Positions 1 through 7,489 of a stretch of DNA of 14,513 nt are shown piece by piece. The stretch spans positions 1 through 14,513 of the forward strand of contig SFNZ01000043.1 in assembly GCA_004552615.1 (NCBI GenBank), in the 5' to 3' direction. The notes under the pieces are model-generated. The model was not told the DNA's origin. It searched no databases and saw only the letters and a program-made list of their open reading frames with translations. A program made the position numbers and the translations under genes. The stretch comes from Bacteroidales bacterium. GTDB taxonomy: Bacteria; Bacteroidota; Bacteroidia; Bacteroidales; UBA932. Within the stretch, counting starts at the first letter, position 1. Every line of letters starts with the position of its first letter.

Positions 1-1
1 G

Positions 2-1612
2 ATGAAAGGCTCCAATGTGAACTGGATCCGTTCCGCCACGATTGAAAGGGAGGACTGCAGGACGGATGACAGCACCTGGTTCTACAAGCGTGAATTCCTC
101 AGCGCTGATTTCTCATTGACAATGAGGGACTCGTCGAAGATGATGTCGTTTCTCGGAAGCAGGACCATCAATTACGGACCTCCGGGCAAGGTGGATGCTG
201 ACAGTCTTGCCGCGCAGAAGAACCGGATGCAGGTTCAGATGGACAGAGGGGCTGGTCACCGGAACGAATCATGGTGGGACGGGGCCCGTCCGTACACCCT
301 CTCGGACAAGGAGAGGAAAATCTACGAGATGGTGGACTCGGTGAAGACTGTGCCGCTCTACAACAACCTCAACCATATCCTGACCACCGTCGGGAGCGGC
401 TATGTCCACACTAAATACCTCGAGATAGGTCCTTATGGCAGGCTGTACAGTTTCAACGGCATTGAAGGAAGCAGATTCCAGGCCGGAATACGGACCACGG
501 CGGACATGAGCAGGAAATTCAGGTTCTCGGGATACGGGGCATACGGCATGAAGGACCACGAATTCAAGGGAGGTGCGACATTGGAATGGATGCTGAGCAA
601 ACAGCCCACCATGAAACTGACGTTCACCGGCAAGAAGGACATCCTGCAGCTCGGAAAAGGAGCGGAAGCATTTACCGAGAGCAATATCATCAATTCCATA
701 CTGACGAAGAGGAACAGCGAGAAAAGGAGTCCGGTCAATGAGTACTCTGCCCGGTTCGACTGGGAGATAAGGCCATGGCTGAACACGTCCGCTGTCTTGG
801 AGTCGAGAAGGATATATTCGAACCGGTTCGTCCCGATGTGCCGGGTGAGCAGGACAGAGGACGGCAGGAGAGATACCGTCGGGGTAAATTCCGTGGGAAT
901 GAACACGTTACATTTCTCCGCCAGGTTCTCCAGGGACGAGACCGTGTCGCGCGGCACCTTCAGCAAGCGTTATATGTTCTCCGATTGGCCTGTGGTCACG
1001 ATTGACCTCACAGGGTCGCTCAAGGGAATCGGCAAGAATGAATACAGTTTCTTCCGCAGCGAAGTCAAGGTGAATTACAATCTGAAACTGCCTCCTGCCG
1101 GGACATCGAAGATACAGTTCACTGCGGGAAATATTATCGGAACAGTCCCGTACCCGTTCCTGAAACTGCACGAGGGCAACGGCACTTATATCTTGGACAA
1201 GAGTTCGTTCTCCTGCATGGGATTCTATGAATTCGTTTCGGACACATGGACTACATTGTTCTGGGAGCACAATTTCGGAGGATATTTCTTCAACAAGATT
1301 CCGGGATTCAGGCAGTTGAGATGGAGGGAAGTGGTTACCGTGAAGGCCGCATACGGAACCCTGTCACGGAAGAACAAGGGCATTCTGGGTACCCCTGAAT
1401 CAGACGGGGCTCCTCTGCTTTTCCCCGAAGGGATGACCTCCCTGAACAAGCCTTACGTGGAAATGGGGGCCGGAATCACCAATATCTTCAGCCTGCTGCG
1501 GGTGGATGCGTTCTGGAGACTCACCCACAGGAACGTCACAGCAGCGGACGGCACTGTCATGAAGTCGCCGAACCGGTTCGTCGTGAACATCGGTATTGAG
1601 CTCAATTTCTGA
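2..1612 (+). CDS. DUF5686-family outer-membrane beta-barrel protein, 3' part only
   Basis: The reading frame enters from the left edge, so the ATG at position 2 is probably internal: 536 residues are present, whereas full members (an N-terminal carboxypeptidase-regulatory-like domain followed by DUF5686) are usually about 800 or more. Family landmarks that I recognise are the stretch around residues 91-113 (WDGARPYTLSDKERKIYEMV), the segment around 139-166 with EIGPYGRLYSFNGIEGSRF and an RTT, and a C-terminal block with FFNKIPGFRQLRWREVV and YVEMGAGITNIFSLLRVDAFWR. The frame consists largely of alternating amphipathic strands and ends in phenylalanine, the usual outer-membrane barrel C-terminus. 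Its precise role is unknown; an outer-membrane location is inferred from the family. The stop codon lies inside the convergent trmO gene (11 bp overlap). No terminator is visible between them. Confidence 0.88.
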   Translation: MKGSNVNWIRSATIEREDCRTDDSTWFYKREFLSADFSLTMRDSSKMMSFLGSRTINYGPPGKVDADSLAAQKNRMQVQMDRGAGHRNESWWDGARPYTLSDKERKIYEMVDSVKTVPLYNNLNHILTTVGSGYVHTKYLEIGPYGRLYSFNGIEGSRFQAGIRTTADMSRKFRFSGYGAYGMKDHEFKGGATLEWMLSKQPTMKLTFTGKKDILQLGKGAEAFTESNIINSILTKRNSEKRSPVNEYSARFDWEIRPWLNTSAVLESRRIYSNRFVPMCRVSRTEDGRRDTVGVNSVGMNTLHFSARFSRDETVSRGTFSKRYMFSDWPVVTIDLTGSLKGIGKNEYSFFRSEVKVNYNLKLPPAGTSKIQFTAGNIIGTVPYPFLKLHEGNGTYILDKSSFSCMGFYEFVSDTWTTLFWEHNFGGYFFNKIPGFRQLRWREVVTVKAAYGTLSRKNKGILGTPESDGAPLLFPEGMTSLNKPYVEMGAGITNIFSLLRVDAFWRLTHRNVTAADGTVMKSPNRFVVNIGIELNF

Positions 1613-2333
1613 CGATTTCCACCACTTCCACCTTCCCGTCCACTACCTTGAAGCGGATGTCGCAGCCCATATACGGCATGCCGTAAATCTTGGACGGATC
1701 ATGCTGATACTGAGGCACAGGTCGCTGGGAAAGCACGTTTTCCAATATTGCAACGGCACGGTCAGGAGAGTCCGGGCGGCACAGCCTTATGAACTTTTCC
1801 TTGAGCACGTCCGGGAAAATGACCTCCGACTTCCGCCATTCCACATCATCCGTAAAGCCTGAGACCGCATCGGGATGCGAATCGGTATATCTCACATAAG
1901 GCTTGATGTCATAGATTGGTGTACCGTCCATGAGGTCAGCTCCCAGGACTTTGATCACCGGACCGTCCGGGACATCGGTTTCTACAGATTCAATCCTGAC
2001 CGATGACAGGCCGAGCCCGTTGGGACGGAACGGGGAACGGGATGCGAATACGCCCACTGACCTGTTGCCGCCAAGACGCGGAGGACGGACAGTCATCTTC
2101 CAGCTTCCTGCATTGCCAGAGAATCCCCATATAAGCCACAGATAATCAAATCCTTCCAGTCCCTTGACGGCTTCCTCACGGCGGAATTCCGGAACGAAAA
2201 CAATCTCACCGGGGAGGCTGTCCACCACCCCGCTCTGGCGGGGAATCCCGAATTTGGTCGGAAAAGGAGACCTGAAATAGGCCACCGGAGATATTTTCAC
2301 TGAATCTTCCTGTTCGTATGCAGCATTCATCAT
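1602..2333 (-). CDS. trmO: tRNA (N6-threonylcarbamoyladenosine(37)-N6)-methyltransferase TrmO (TsaA/YaeB family)
   Basis: A 243-residue TrmO-like protein, which uses S-adenosylmethionine to methylate the t6A at position 37 of ANN-decoding tRNAs, especially tRNA-Thr, in the cytoplasm. Family motifs are clear: SPFPTKFGIPRQ at about residues 22-33, the SAM-binding block GNRSVGVFASRSPFRPNGLGLS at about 89-110 with its conserved SPFRPN, and DLMDGTPIYDIKPYVRYTD at about 133-151. Length fits bacterial members that carry a C-terminal extension (here residues ~165-243). The start is uncertain by one codon because two ATGs are adjacent (2333 and 2330); an upstream TAnnTTTG box at 2362-2369 supports this region. 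The gene is monocistronic by layout: its 3' end overlaps the convergent DUF5686 gene and its promoter overlaps that of the M23 gene. Confidence 0.95.
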   Translation of the reverse strand: MMNAAYEQEDSVKISPVAYFRSPFPTKFGIPRQSGVVDSLPGEIVFVPEFRREEAVKGLEGFDYLWLIWGFSGNAGSWKMTVRPPRLGGNRSVGVFASRSPFRPNGLGLSSVRIESVETDVPDGPVIKVLGADLMDGTPIYDIKPYVRYTDSHPDAVSGFTDDVEWRKSEVIFPDVLKEKFIRLCRPDSPDRAVAILENVLSQRPVPQYQHDPSKIYGMPYMGCDIRFKVVDGKVEVVEIVRN

Positions 2334-2361
2334 TTGTCGGTATTATTGCAGTCGCAGCCTT

Positions 2362-2369
2362 CAAAGATA
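2362..2369 (-). promoter_or_regulatory. Candidate -7 element of the trmO promoter
   Basis: On the minus strand the bases read TATCTTTG, matching the Bacteroidota consensus TAnnTTTG, about 28 bases before the trmO ATG. No clear TTTG is found 19-21 bases upstream (the place is occupied by the opposite-strand -7 box), so the -33 element is weak or absent. Confidence 0.5.
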
Positions 2370-2382
2370 AACATTTTTTTCG

Positions 2383-2390
2383 TAAGTTTG
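2383..2390 (+). promoter_or_regulatory. Candidate -7 element of the M23-symporter operon promoter
   Basis: TAAGTTTG matches the Bacteroidota consensus TAnnTTTG and sits 23 bases before the chosen M23 start at 2414, so transcription would start near 2396 with a very short leader. This also argues against the upstream in-frame ATG at 2318, which precedes the promoter. A -33 TTTG at the usual spacing is not evident. Confidence 0.55.
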
Positions 2391-2413
2391 CAGACGTACA
2401 AAACCTTGACGAA

Positions 2414-3700
2414 ATGCACAATTTATCCAATATCACATTGGCTGCTGCCACTGCCATGCTAATTGTGGCCATATCCCTGCCTTCCTGCCACAGGAGGGAA
2501 AGCGTGGCCGAAGAACCCGTCCAGAATGACACTGTCTATCCTTTGGGATTCTGCACCGATTCGTTCTCCCTCGTGGAAGGGACGCTGAAAAGCGGGGAGA
2601 TTTTCACCGGGCTCATGACACGTCTCGGAATGACATCGAAAGGGGCGATGGAACTTGTATCCGCCTCCGATTCGGTATTCGACCCGAGAAAACTCAGGGC
2701 AGGCAACCAATGGCAGGCATATTACAGTGCGGACACGGCCGGGAGCCAGAATCTGGAATACCTCGTATATAATCAGGACAGGATAAATCTGACTGTATTC
2801 AGATGCACTGAGCCGTACGAGGCATGGAAAGTGGCCAAGCCGGTCACCCATTGCAGGAAGTTCTCCGACGTGGTCATCATGTCATCCCTCTGGAACGACA
2901 TGAAGGCTGCCGGTGCTTCTCCCCTGCTGATAGTCCATCTCGAGGACATCTATGCATGGACGGTGGATTTCTTCTCAATGCAGGCCGGGGACAGGTTCAG
3001 GGTCATCTACGACGAGGCTCTCTGCGACGGGGAGGTGATTGACATCGACACGATACATTTCGCCATGTTCAGCCAGGGCGGCAAGGAATTCCCTGCGGTA
3101 TGGTTCGACCAGGGTGACGGAGGCAACAAATATTGGAACGAGAAGGGTGAGAGCCTGAGGAAGGCATTCCTGAAGACGCCCCTGAGATTCTCGCGCATCA
3201 GTTCCGGATTCTCGTATCACAGGAAGCATCCGGTGACAGGCCAGGTCAAGGCCCATACAGGGGTGGATTATGCCGCTCCTGCAGGGACTCCTGTCATGAG
3301 CATCGGAGACGGCACGGTGATCAGCAAGGGCTGGAGCGGTGGCGGAGGCAACACTGTGAAAATCAGACACAATTCTGTCTATACTACAGCTTATCTCCAT
3401 CTTTCCCGATATGCATCCGGGCTTCAGGTGGGCTCCCGCGTGAAACAGGGAGAGGTGATCGGTTATGTCGGCTCGACAGGCGTATCCACCGGCCCTCATC
3501 TGGATTTCAGGATATGGAAGAGCGGCCAGCCGATCAATCCTCTCCGGATGGAATCCCCGAGCGAGGAGCCGGTGAAAGAGGAGAACAGGCCTGCCCTTGA
3601 TTCCGCATACAGATATTGGTATGGCGAGCTCTCAAGGCTCACCTCGGCATCCGATTCGCTCCGTACTTCAGCCAACTCACAAGACATCGCAGCAGAATGA
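2414..3700 (+). CDS. M23-family (LytM) peptidoglycan peptidase-like lipoprotein, MepM/Csd3-type
   Basis: A 428-residue predicted lipoprotein: a hydrophobic signal ends in the lipobox LPSC with Cys25. The residues after it (HRRES) do not look like a Bacteroidota surface-export signal, so a periplasm-facing location is likely. Residues ~54-130 resemble the LysM/OapA-like domain of MepM-type endopeptidases, ~150-270 the Csd3 linker (LWNDMKAAGASP, SLRKAFLKTPLRFSRISSGFS), and ~275-378 the LytM domain. The HxxxD motif is intact (H281, D285) as is the YLHL histidine (H329), but the usual HxH is HLD (H362-L-D364), so one zinc ligand is replaced by aspartate. The tail to 428 is low complexity. I chose the start at 2414 because it gives the signal peptide and lies just after a promoter box. 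The next gene starts inside its stop codon. Substrate would be crosslinked peptidoglycan if active. Confidence 0.9.
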   Translation: MHNLSNITLAAATAMLIVAISLPSCHRRESVAEEPVQNDTVYPLGFCTDSFSLVEGTLKSGEIFTGLMTRLGMTSKGAMELVSASDSVFDPRKLRAGNQWQAYYSADTAGSQNLEYLVYNQDRINLTVFRCTEPYEAWKVAKPVTHCRKFSDVVIMSSLWNDMKAAGASPLLIVHLEDIYAWTVDFFSMQAGDRFRVIYDEALCDGEVIDIDTIHFAMFSQGGKEFPAVWFDQGDGGNKYWNEKGESLRKAFLKTPLRFSRISSGFSYHRKHPVTGQVKAHTGVDYAAPAGTPVMSIGDGTVISKGWSGGGGNTVKIRHNSVYTTAYLHLSRYASGLQVGSRVKQGEVIGYVGSTGVSTGPHLDFRIWKSGQPINPLRMESPSEEPVKEENRPALDSAYRYWYGELSRLTSASDSLRTSANSQDIAAE

Positions 3701-5139
3701 CACCCACTACCATCATCATCACCATAGCTGCATATTTCGCAGTCGTACTTCTCATTTCATGGTTCACCGGAAGGAAATCCGACAATGCAGGATTCTTCAG
3801 CGGCAACCGCAGGCAGTCATGGTACGTCGTGGCTTTCGCCATGATAGGCTCGGCAATGTCGGGAGTGACGTTCGTCTCGGTGCCGGGAATGGTCGGCGTC
3901 TCGGGATTCGGATACATGCAGATGGCCCTCGGATTCATCGCAGGCCAGCTAGTCATAGCTTTCGTCCTGGTTCCGCTATTCTACAGGATGAATCTGGTAT
4001 CCATATACGGATATCTCGAGGAGAGGCTCGGGGTTTCCTCATACCGGACAGGGGCATGGTTCTTCTTCATTTCCAAGATGCTGGGAGCGTCGGTCAGGCT
4101 GTACCTGGTATGTATCTCGCTGCAGCTCATGGTGTTCGGGCCATTGGGAATCCCGTTCTGGGTCAATGTCATGGTGACCGTGCTGATAGTGCTCCTCTAC
4201 ACTTTCCGGGGAGGGGTCAAGGCCGTGATCTGGATTGATTTCCTGAAGACTTTCTGCATGCTCGTCTCCATCATTCTCTGTACAGTATTCATCAGCAAGG
4301 CTCTCGGATTCAATTTCAGGGAGATGACGGCGGCGGTATCAGGCAGCGGCATGTCCCGCATGTTCTGGTTCGATGATCCGGACCATCCCCAGTTTTTCCT
4401 CAAGCAATTCTTCGGCGGGATGTTCACCCTCATTGCCATGACCGGTCTCGACCAGGACATGATGCAGCGTTCCCTCGCCTGCCGGAATTTCAAGGATTCG
4501 CAGAAGAACGTGATAGTCAGCGCATTGCTGCAGACGGTGGTAATTTTCCTGTTCCTGGTGCTCGGTGTGCTGCTCTACATGTTCGCGGGCCGGAACGGAA
4601 TAACCGAGACCGGTGACACATTGTTCCCGGCCGTGGCCACGAGCGGTCTCCTTCCTGCAACCGTGGGAATATTGTTCGTGGTCGGTCTCGTGTCATGTTC
4701 TTTCGCGGCGGGAGGCTCGGCGCTGACTGCCCTGACGACCTCGTTCACCGTGGACATTCTCGGCACCAGGGACCGCGGCGAGGAGAAGGTGAAGTCAATG
4801 AGGGAGAAGGTTCATGTGGCAATGGCAATATGCATGGGCCTGACTATCATAGTGTTCAATTTCCTGAACAATACGAGCGCCATAGATGCGGTCTACAAGC
4901 TCGCGAGCTACACATACGGGCCGATTCTCGGAATGTTCGCATTCGGCATAATGACGAAGCGCCGTACCTCGGACAGGGCCGTTCCGTTCATCTCAGTCAT
5001 CGCTCCCCTGGCCTGCCTCATCCTCCAGCTGAATTCCGAACGCTGGTTCGGCGGCTACAAATTCAGTTATGAGCTGTTGATTCTCAACGCCCTTTTCACC
5101 TTCATCGGCCTGCTCGCATTCAGCCGCAAGGGAAAATAA
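3697..5139 (+). CDS. Sodium:solute symporter (SSS family) integral membrane protein
   Basis: A 480-residue polytopic inner-membrane protein with about 12-13 hydrophobic helices, the normal size for the SSS/SLC5-like family with the LeuT fold. Signature regions: GRKSDNAGFFSGNRRQSWYV at about residues 24-43, the block LIAMTGLDQDMMQRSLACRN near 250, matching the family's G-DQ--QR motif, and a small-residue/hydroxyl-rich helix FAAGGSALTALTTSFTVDIL at about 336-355 that corresponds to the sodium-2 site helix. The start ATG overlaps the M23 stop as ATGA, giving strong evidence of an operon and probable translational coupling; an in-frame ATG at 3616 lies within the M23 gene and would add a non-homologous extension. 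Substrate cannot be read from sequence; coupling to a cell-wall peptidase makes a wall-derived or amino-sugar solute conceivable, but this is inference. No terminator is seen after it. Confidence 0.93.
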   Translation: MTPTTIIITIAAYFAVVLLISWFTGRKSDNAGFFSGNRRQSWYVVAFAMIGSAMSGVTFVSVPGMVGVSGFGYMQMALGFIAGQLVIAFVLVPLFYRMNLVSIYGYLEERLGVSSYRTGAWFFFISKMLGASVRLYLVCISLQLMVFGPLGIPFWVNVMVTVLIVLLYTFRGGVKAVIWIDFLKTFCMLVSIILCTVFISKALGFNFREMTAAVSGSGMSRMFWFDDPDHPQFFLKQFFGGMFTLIAMTGLDQDMMQRSLACRNFKDSQKNVIVSALLQTVVIFLFLVLGVLLYMFAGRNGITETGDTLFPAVATSGLLPATVGILFVVGLVSCSFAAGGSALTALTTSFTVDILGTRDRGEEKVKSMREKVHVAMAICMGLTIIVFNFLNNTSAIDAVYKLASYTYGPILGMFAFGIMTKRRTSDRAVPFISVIAPLACLILQLNSERWFGGYKFSYELLILNALFTFIGLLAFSRKGK

Positions 5140-5162
5140 TTAGGAGATACAGAATTATTTGC

Positions 5163-5170
5163 TATTTTTG
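5163..5170 (+). promoter_or_regulatory. Candidate -7 element of the CDF transporter promoter
   Basis: TATTTTTG followed by C matches the Bacteroidota TAnnTTTG box and stands 24 bases before the CDF start codon. No TTTG lies 19-21 bases upstream. The downstream GAAAGGATC just before the ATG at 5195 offers a weak Shine-Dalgarno-like stretch, unusual among the genes here. Confidence 0.5.
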
Positions 5171-5194
5171 CATTTCACCAATACTGAAAGGATC

Positions 5195-6337
5195 ATGGGA
5201 AATGCCGTATCCTCAACTCCCGAGAGGGAGAAAAGAATAATCCGTACAAGCTGGACAGGCGTGGGAGTTAATGTACTGCTGTCGGTATTCAAGGCTGCGG
5301 CAGGGCTTTTGTCAAATTCAATAGCCATCGTGCTCGATGCCGTGAACAACCTTTCGGACGCGTTCTCGGCATCAGTGACCATCATCGGAATGAAGCTGGC
5401 CTGCAAACCGGCCGACAAGGAGCATCCGTACGGGCACGGGAGGCTCGAATATTTCACCGCAGTCGTCATTTCCGTGGTCATCATCTTCGCAGGAGGCTCC
5501 TCTTTCATCGAATCAGTCAAGAAAATATTCCACCCGGTGCAGGCGGAATACAGCGCCCACACCCTGACGATTCTCATTGTGGCGATAGCCGCCAAAATTT
5601 TCCTGAGCAGATATGTCAGCAGGACCGGGAAAGAGGTCAATTCGGAATCCCTGATTGCCACAGGCGCGGATGCGATGTTCGACGCACTCATCACGGGAGC
5701 CACCCTCGTCTCTGCCGTATGCACCATGATTTTCGGGGAGCACATGGCAGGCATCCCTTTGGACGGGATACTCGGCGCGGCAATATCCATAGTCATCGTC
5801 AAGGCGGGATACGACATGATGATGTCCCCGGTAAGCGAACTGCTCGGGGAAAGGATTCCGGCAGGTCTTGCAAAGTCAATAAAATCAGACATTTGCAGCA
5901 TTGAACCGGTAATGGGAGCCTACGACCTGATGCTTCACAATTACGGTCCGGAACACATGACCGGAGCCGTCCATATTTCTGTCCCGGCATCCATGACGGC
6001 CGAGGAGATTCATTTCCTGTCCGAGAAGATCAGGACTCTCATCCACGGCAAGTACGGAGTCCTGCTGACCGTCGGCATCTACGCCGTGAAGACAGGGAAC
6101 GAGGCCATCGTGAAGATGCAGGACGACATCACGAAGATAGTGAGCGCATTGCCAGGCATCCTGCAGGTTCACGGCATGTTCGTGGACGAATCCAAGATGG
6201 AAATATCATTCGACATCGTGATAGACTTCTCGGTCAAGGATGTCTCCGAGATGAGAAGGGAAATCACTGACATTCTCGGCACGGTATATCCGAACTACTC
6301 CGTGAAGGTCAATATTGACAAGGACTATTGCGACTGA
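5195..6337 (+). CDS. Cation diffusion facilitator (CDF) transporter, predicted Mn-type, with doubled C-terminal domain
   Basis: A 380-residue CDF antiporter that would export a divalent metal from the cytoplasm. The membrane part spans about residues 20-210 with six helices and the conserved HPYGHG (77-82) after helix 2. In helix 2 the metal-site pair aligns as N51-x-x-x-D55 and in helix 5 as D159-x-x-x-D163. That N-D-D-D set is the one reported for manganese exporters such as streptococcal MntE, unlike the H/D-D-H-D set of zinc transporters. The cytoplasmic part is about 165 residues, twice the usual length, and appears to hold two ferredoxin-like repeats (~225-298 and ~308-375), the first being the classical ZT_dimer region. 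The start follows a TAnnTTTG box and a GAAAGGA stretch. Only 3 bp separate its stop from the convergent esterase gene. Metal choice is inferred by alignment by eye. Confidence 0.93.
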   Translation: MGNAVSSTPEREKRIIRTSWTGVGVNVLLSVFKAAAGLLSNSIAIVLDAVNNLSDAFSASVTIIGMKLACKPADKEHPYGHGRLEYFTAVVISVVIIFAGGSSFIESVKKIFHPVQAEYSAHTLTILIVAIAAKIFLSRYVSRTGKEVNSESLIATGADAMFDALITGATLVSAVCTMIFGEHMAGIPLDGILGAAISIVIVKAGYDMMMSPVSELLGERIPAGLAKSIKSDICSIEPVMGAYDLMLHNYGPEHMTGAVHISVPASMTAEEIHFLSEKIRTLIHGKYGVLLTVGIYAVKTGNEAIVKMQDDITKIVSALPGILQVHGMFVDESKMEISFDIVIDFSVKDVSEMRREITDILGTVYPNYSVKVNIDKDYCD

Positions 6338-6340
6338 GAC

Positions 6341-7417
6341 CTACTGTCCTCCGAGCCTGTCGAAATAGGTGAGCACCTCGTCCCAGGTCCTGAACGGATC
6401 CTCCCCGAAATGCAGGACAGTACCCATGAAATCCCCTGCCCCGAGCCGGTCCGGATGCCGGTCTATCAGGTAGTCTCCGAGCACCATGTCCTTGCGGTTG
6501 GCCACAATGACGCGGTTCCATGCCGGAACCCCGATATGGTCATTTATCCATGCGAATATGTCCGGGAGATTGCCGGGAGCATTGAAATCATTTGAAACCA
6601 ATATGTAAGGCTTGTATGCCGAGCAGAGTCTGACGAATGCCCTCACTGCGCTTCCGCACGGATCCATCTCCCTGACTGGCAATCCTTTGGAAACTCCGTT
6701 GCGCACGTCGGCAAGCGTATCGGCAAACGAAATGAGCAGCACCGGCTTGCTCCGTTTTTCCTGCAAGTCGTCAATGCGTTCCATGAGCGGGAGGACTGAA
6801 TGGAGGAAGACTCCGTCATCGAGATAATGTCCACCGTCGAACCTGATGGCGTTCGGATAATGCGATGCGAATTCGTCATAAGTGTCCACCATCGTATCCT
6901 TCGTCCCGAACAGCCCGTACACTCGGCCGGCTTCGCCGGAGACATCCCCGAACGTCTCCATGGAGGCAGCGTCAGCATTCACCGATGCGAAACATCCTGC
7001 GGAAACCTCACGGAAATCTTCGAGCAGGCCCTTGTTCACGAGAAAAGAGGTCTGTCCGTCCCGACGGGGGCAATGATATTCCTGCCGCCCGAGGCCGTTG
7101 TTCTTCAATATGGTGTCCGCCAGGTGAAATGCAGGATTGACAATGATTCTGTCATGGCCATGAAGCAGTTCCGTGTACATCCCGCCCATCGATGTCCCGA
7201 TGATAAGGTCCGGCTTCTCATCCTCGCACAACGAGCGGAGCATCTCCATGGCATCCTGAGGCCTGACGGGAAGATCCGGGGCAATGATTCTTGCGGACGG
7301 CAGCAGGACTCCCATCGTCTTCACGGTGCCGTTCAGTCCCCCGGAAGCGAATCCGTGGACATAGAGTACAGTCTTGCCGGCCATCAGGTCCGGCCTTGCA
7401 TATTCATATAGTTCCAT
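6341..7417 (-). CDS. YqiA/YcfP-like alpha/beta hydrolase fused to a degenerate NT5C-type HAD domain
   Basis: A 358-residue two-domain protein without signal peptide. Residues ~15-215 match the YqiA/YcfP alpha/beta-hydrolase fold: YVHGF (19-23) with the oxyanion region, the nucleophile elbow GTSMGG with Ser76, an acid candidate D174 (FGTKDTMVD) and His197 (FDGGHYL). Residues ~226-352 resemble the 5'(3')-deoxyribonucleotidase (NT5C) branch of the HAD superfamily, with PYILVSNDFN at 270-279 and GDYLIDRHPD at 314-323. The first HAD motif, normally D-x-D-x-V-L-A-D, reads SFADTLAD (230-237), so both catalytic aspartates are S230 and A232. I chose the ATG at 7417 because it begins just before the fold; the in-frame ATG at 7456 lies inside a terminator hairpin. 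No promoter is visible, so it may depend on read-through from rpmE2. The substrate is unknown. Confidence 0.82.
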   Translation of the reverse strand: MELYEYARPDLMAGKTVLYVHGFASGGLNGTVKTMGVLLPSARIIAPDLPVRPQDAMEMLRSLCEDEKPDLIIGTSMGGMYTELLHGHDRIIVNPAFHLADTILKNNGLGRQEYHCPRRDGQTSFLVNKGLLEDFREVSAGCFASVNADAASMETFGDVSGEAGRVYGLFGTKDTMVDTYDEFASHYPNAIRFDGGHYLDDGVFLHSVLPLMERIDDLQEKRSKPVLLISFADTLADVRNGVSKGLPVREMDPCGSAVRAFVRLCSAYKPYILVSNDFNAPGNLPDIFAWINDHIGVPAWNRVIVANRKDMVLGDYLIDRHPDRLGAGDFMGTVLHFGEDPFRTWDEVLTYFDRLGGQ

Positions 7418-7432
7418 TGTGGTGATAATATG

Positions 7433-7462
7433 AAAAGAGGGGATGACGCTTGCCACCCCCTC
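7433..7462 (-). terminator. Intrinsic terminator after rpmE2
   Basis: On the minus strand a 9-bp stem (GAGGGGGTG at 7462-7454 with CATCCCCTC at 7445-7437, one G-T pair) encloses an 8-base loop and is followed by TTTT. It lies 28 bases after the rpmE2 stop and before the esterase start. The T run is short, so partial read-through into the esterase gene is plausible. Confidence 0.75.
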
Positions 7463-7489
7463 CTCGTGAGTCTCTCTCGTATCGGCAGA

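Noticed and set aside
5155..5901. Open frame of 248 codons on the - strand
   Set aside because: Antisense to the CDF transporter, which has unmistakable family motifs.
6341..7456. Longer esterase start at 7456
   Set aside because: The start would sit inside the rpmE2 terminator hairpin and adds 13 residues without fold or signal-peptide logic; the ATG at 7417 is preferred.
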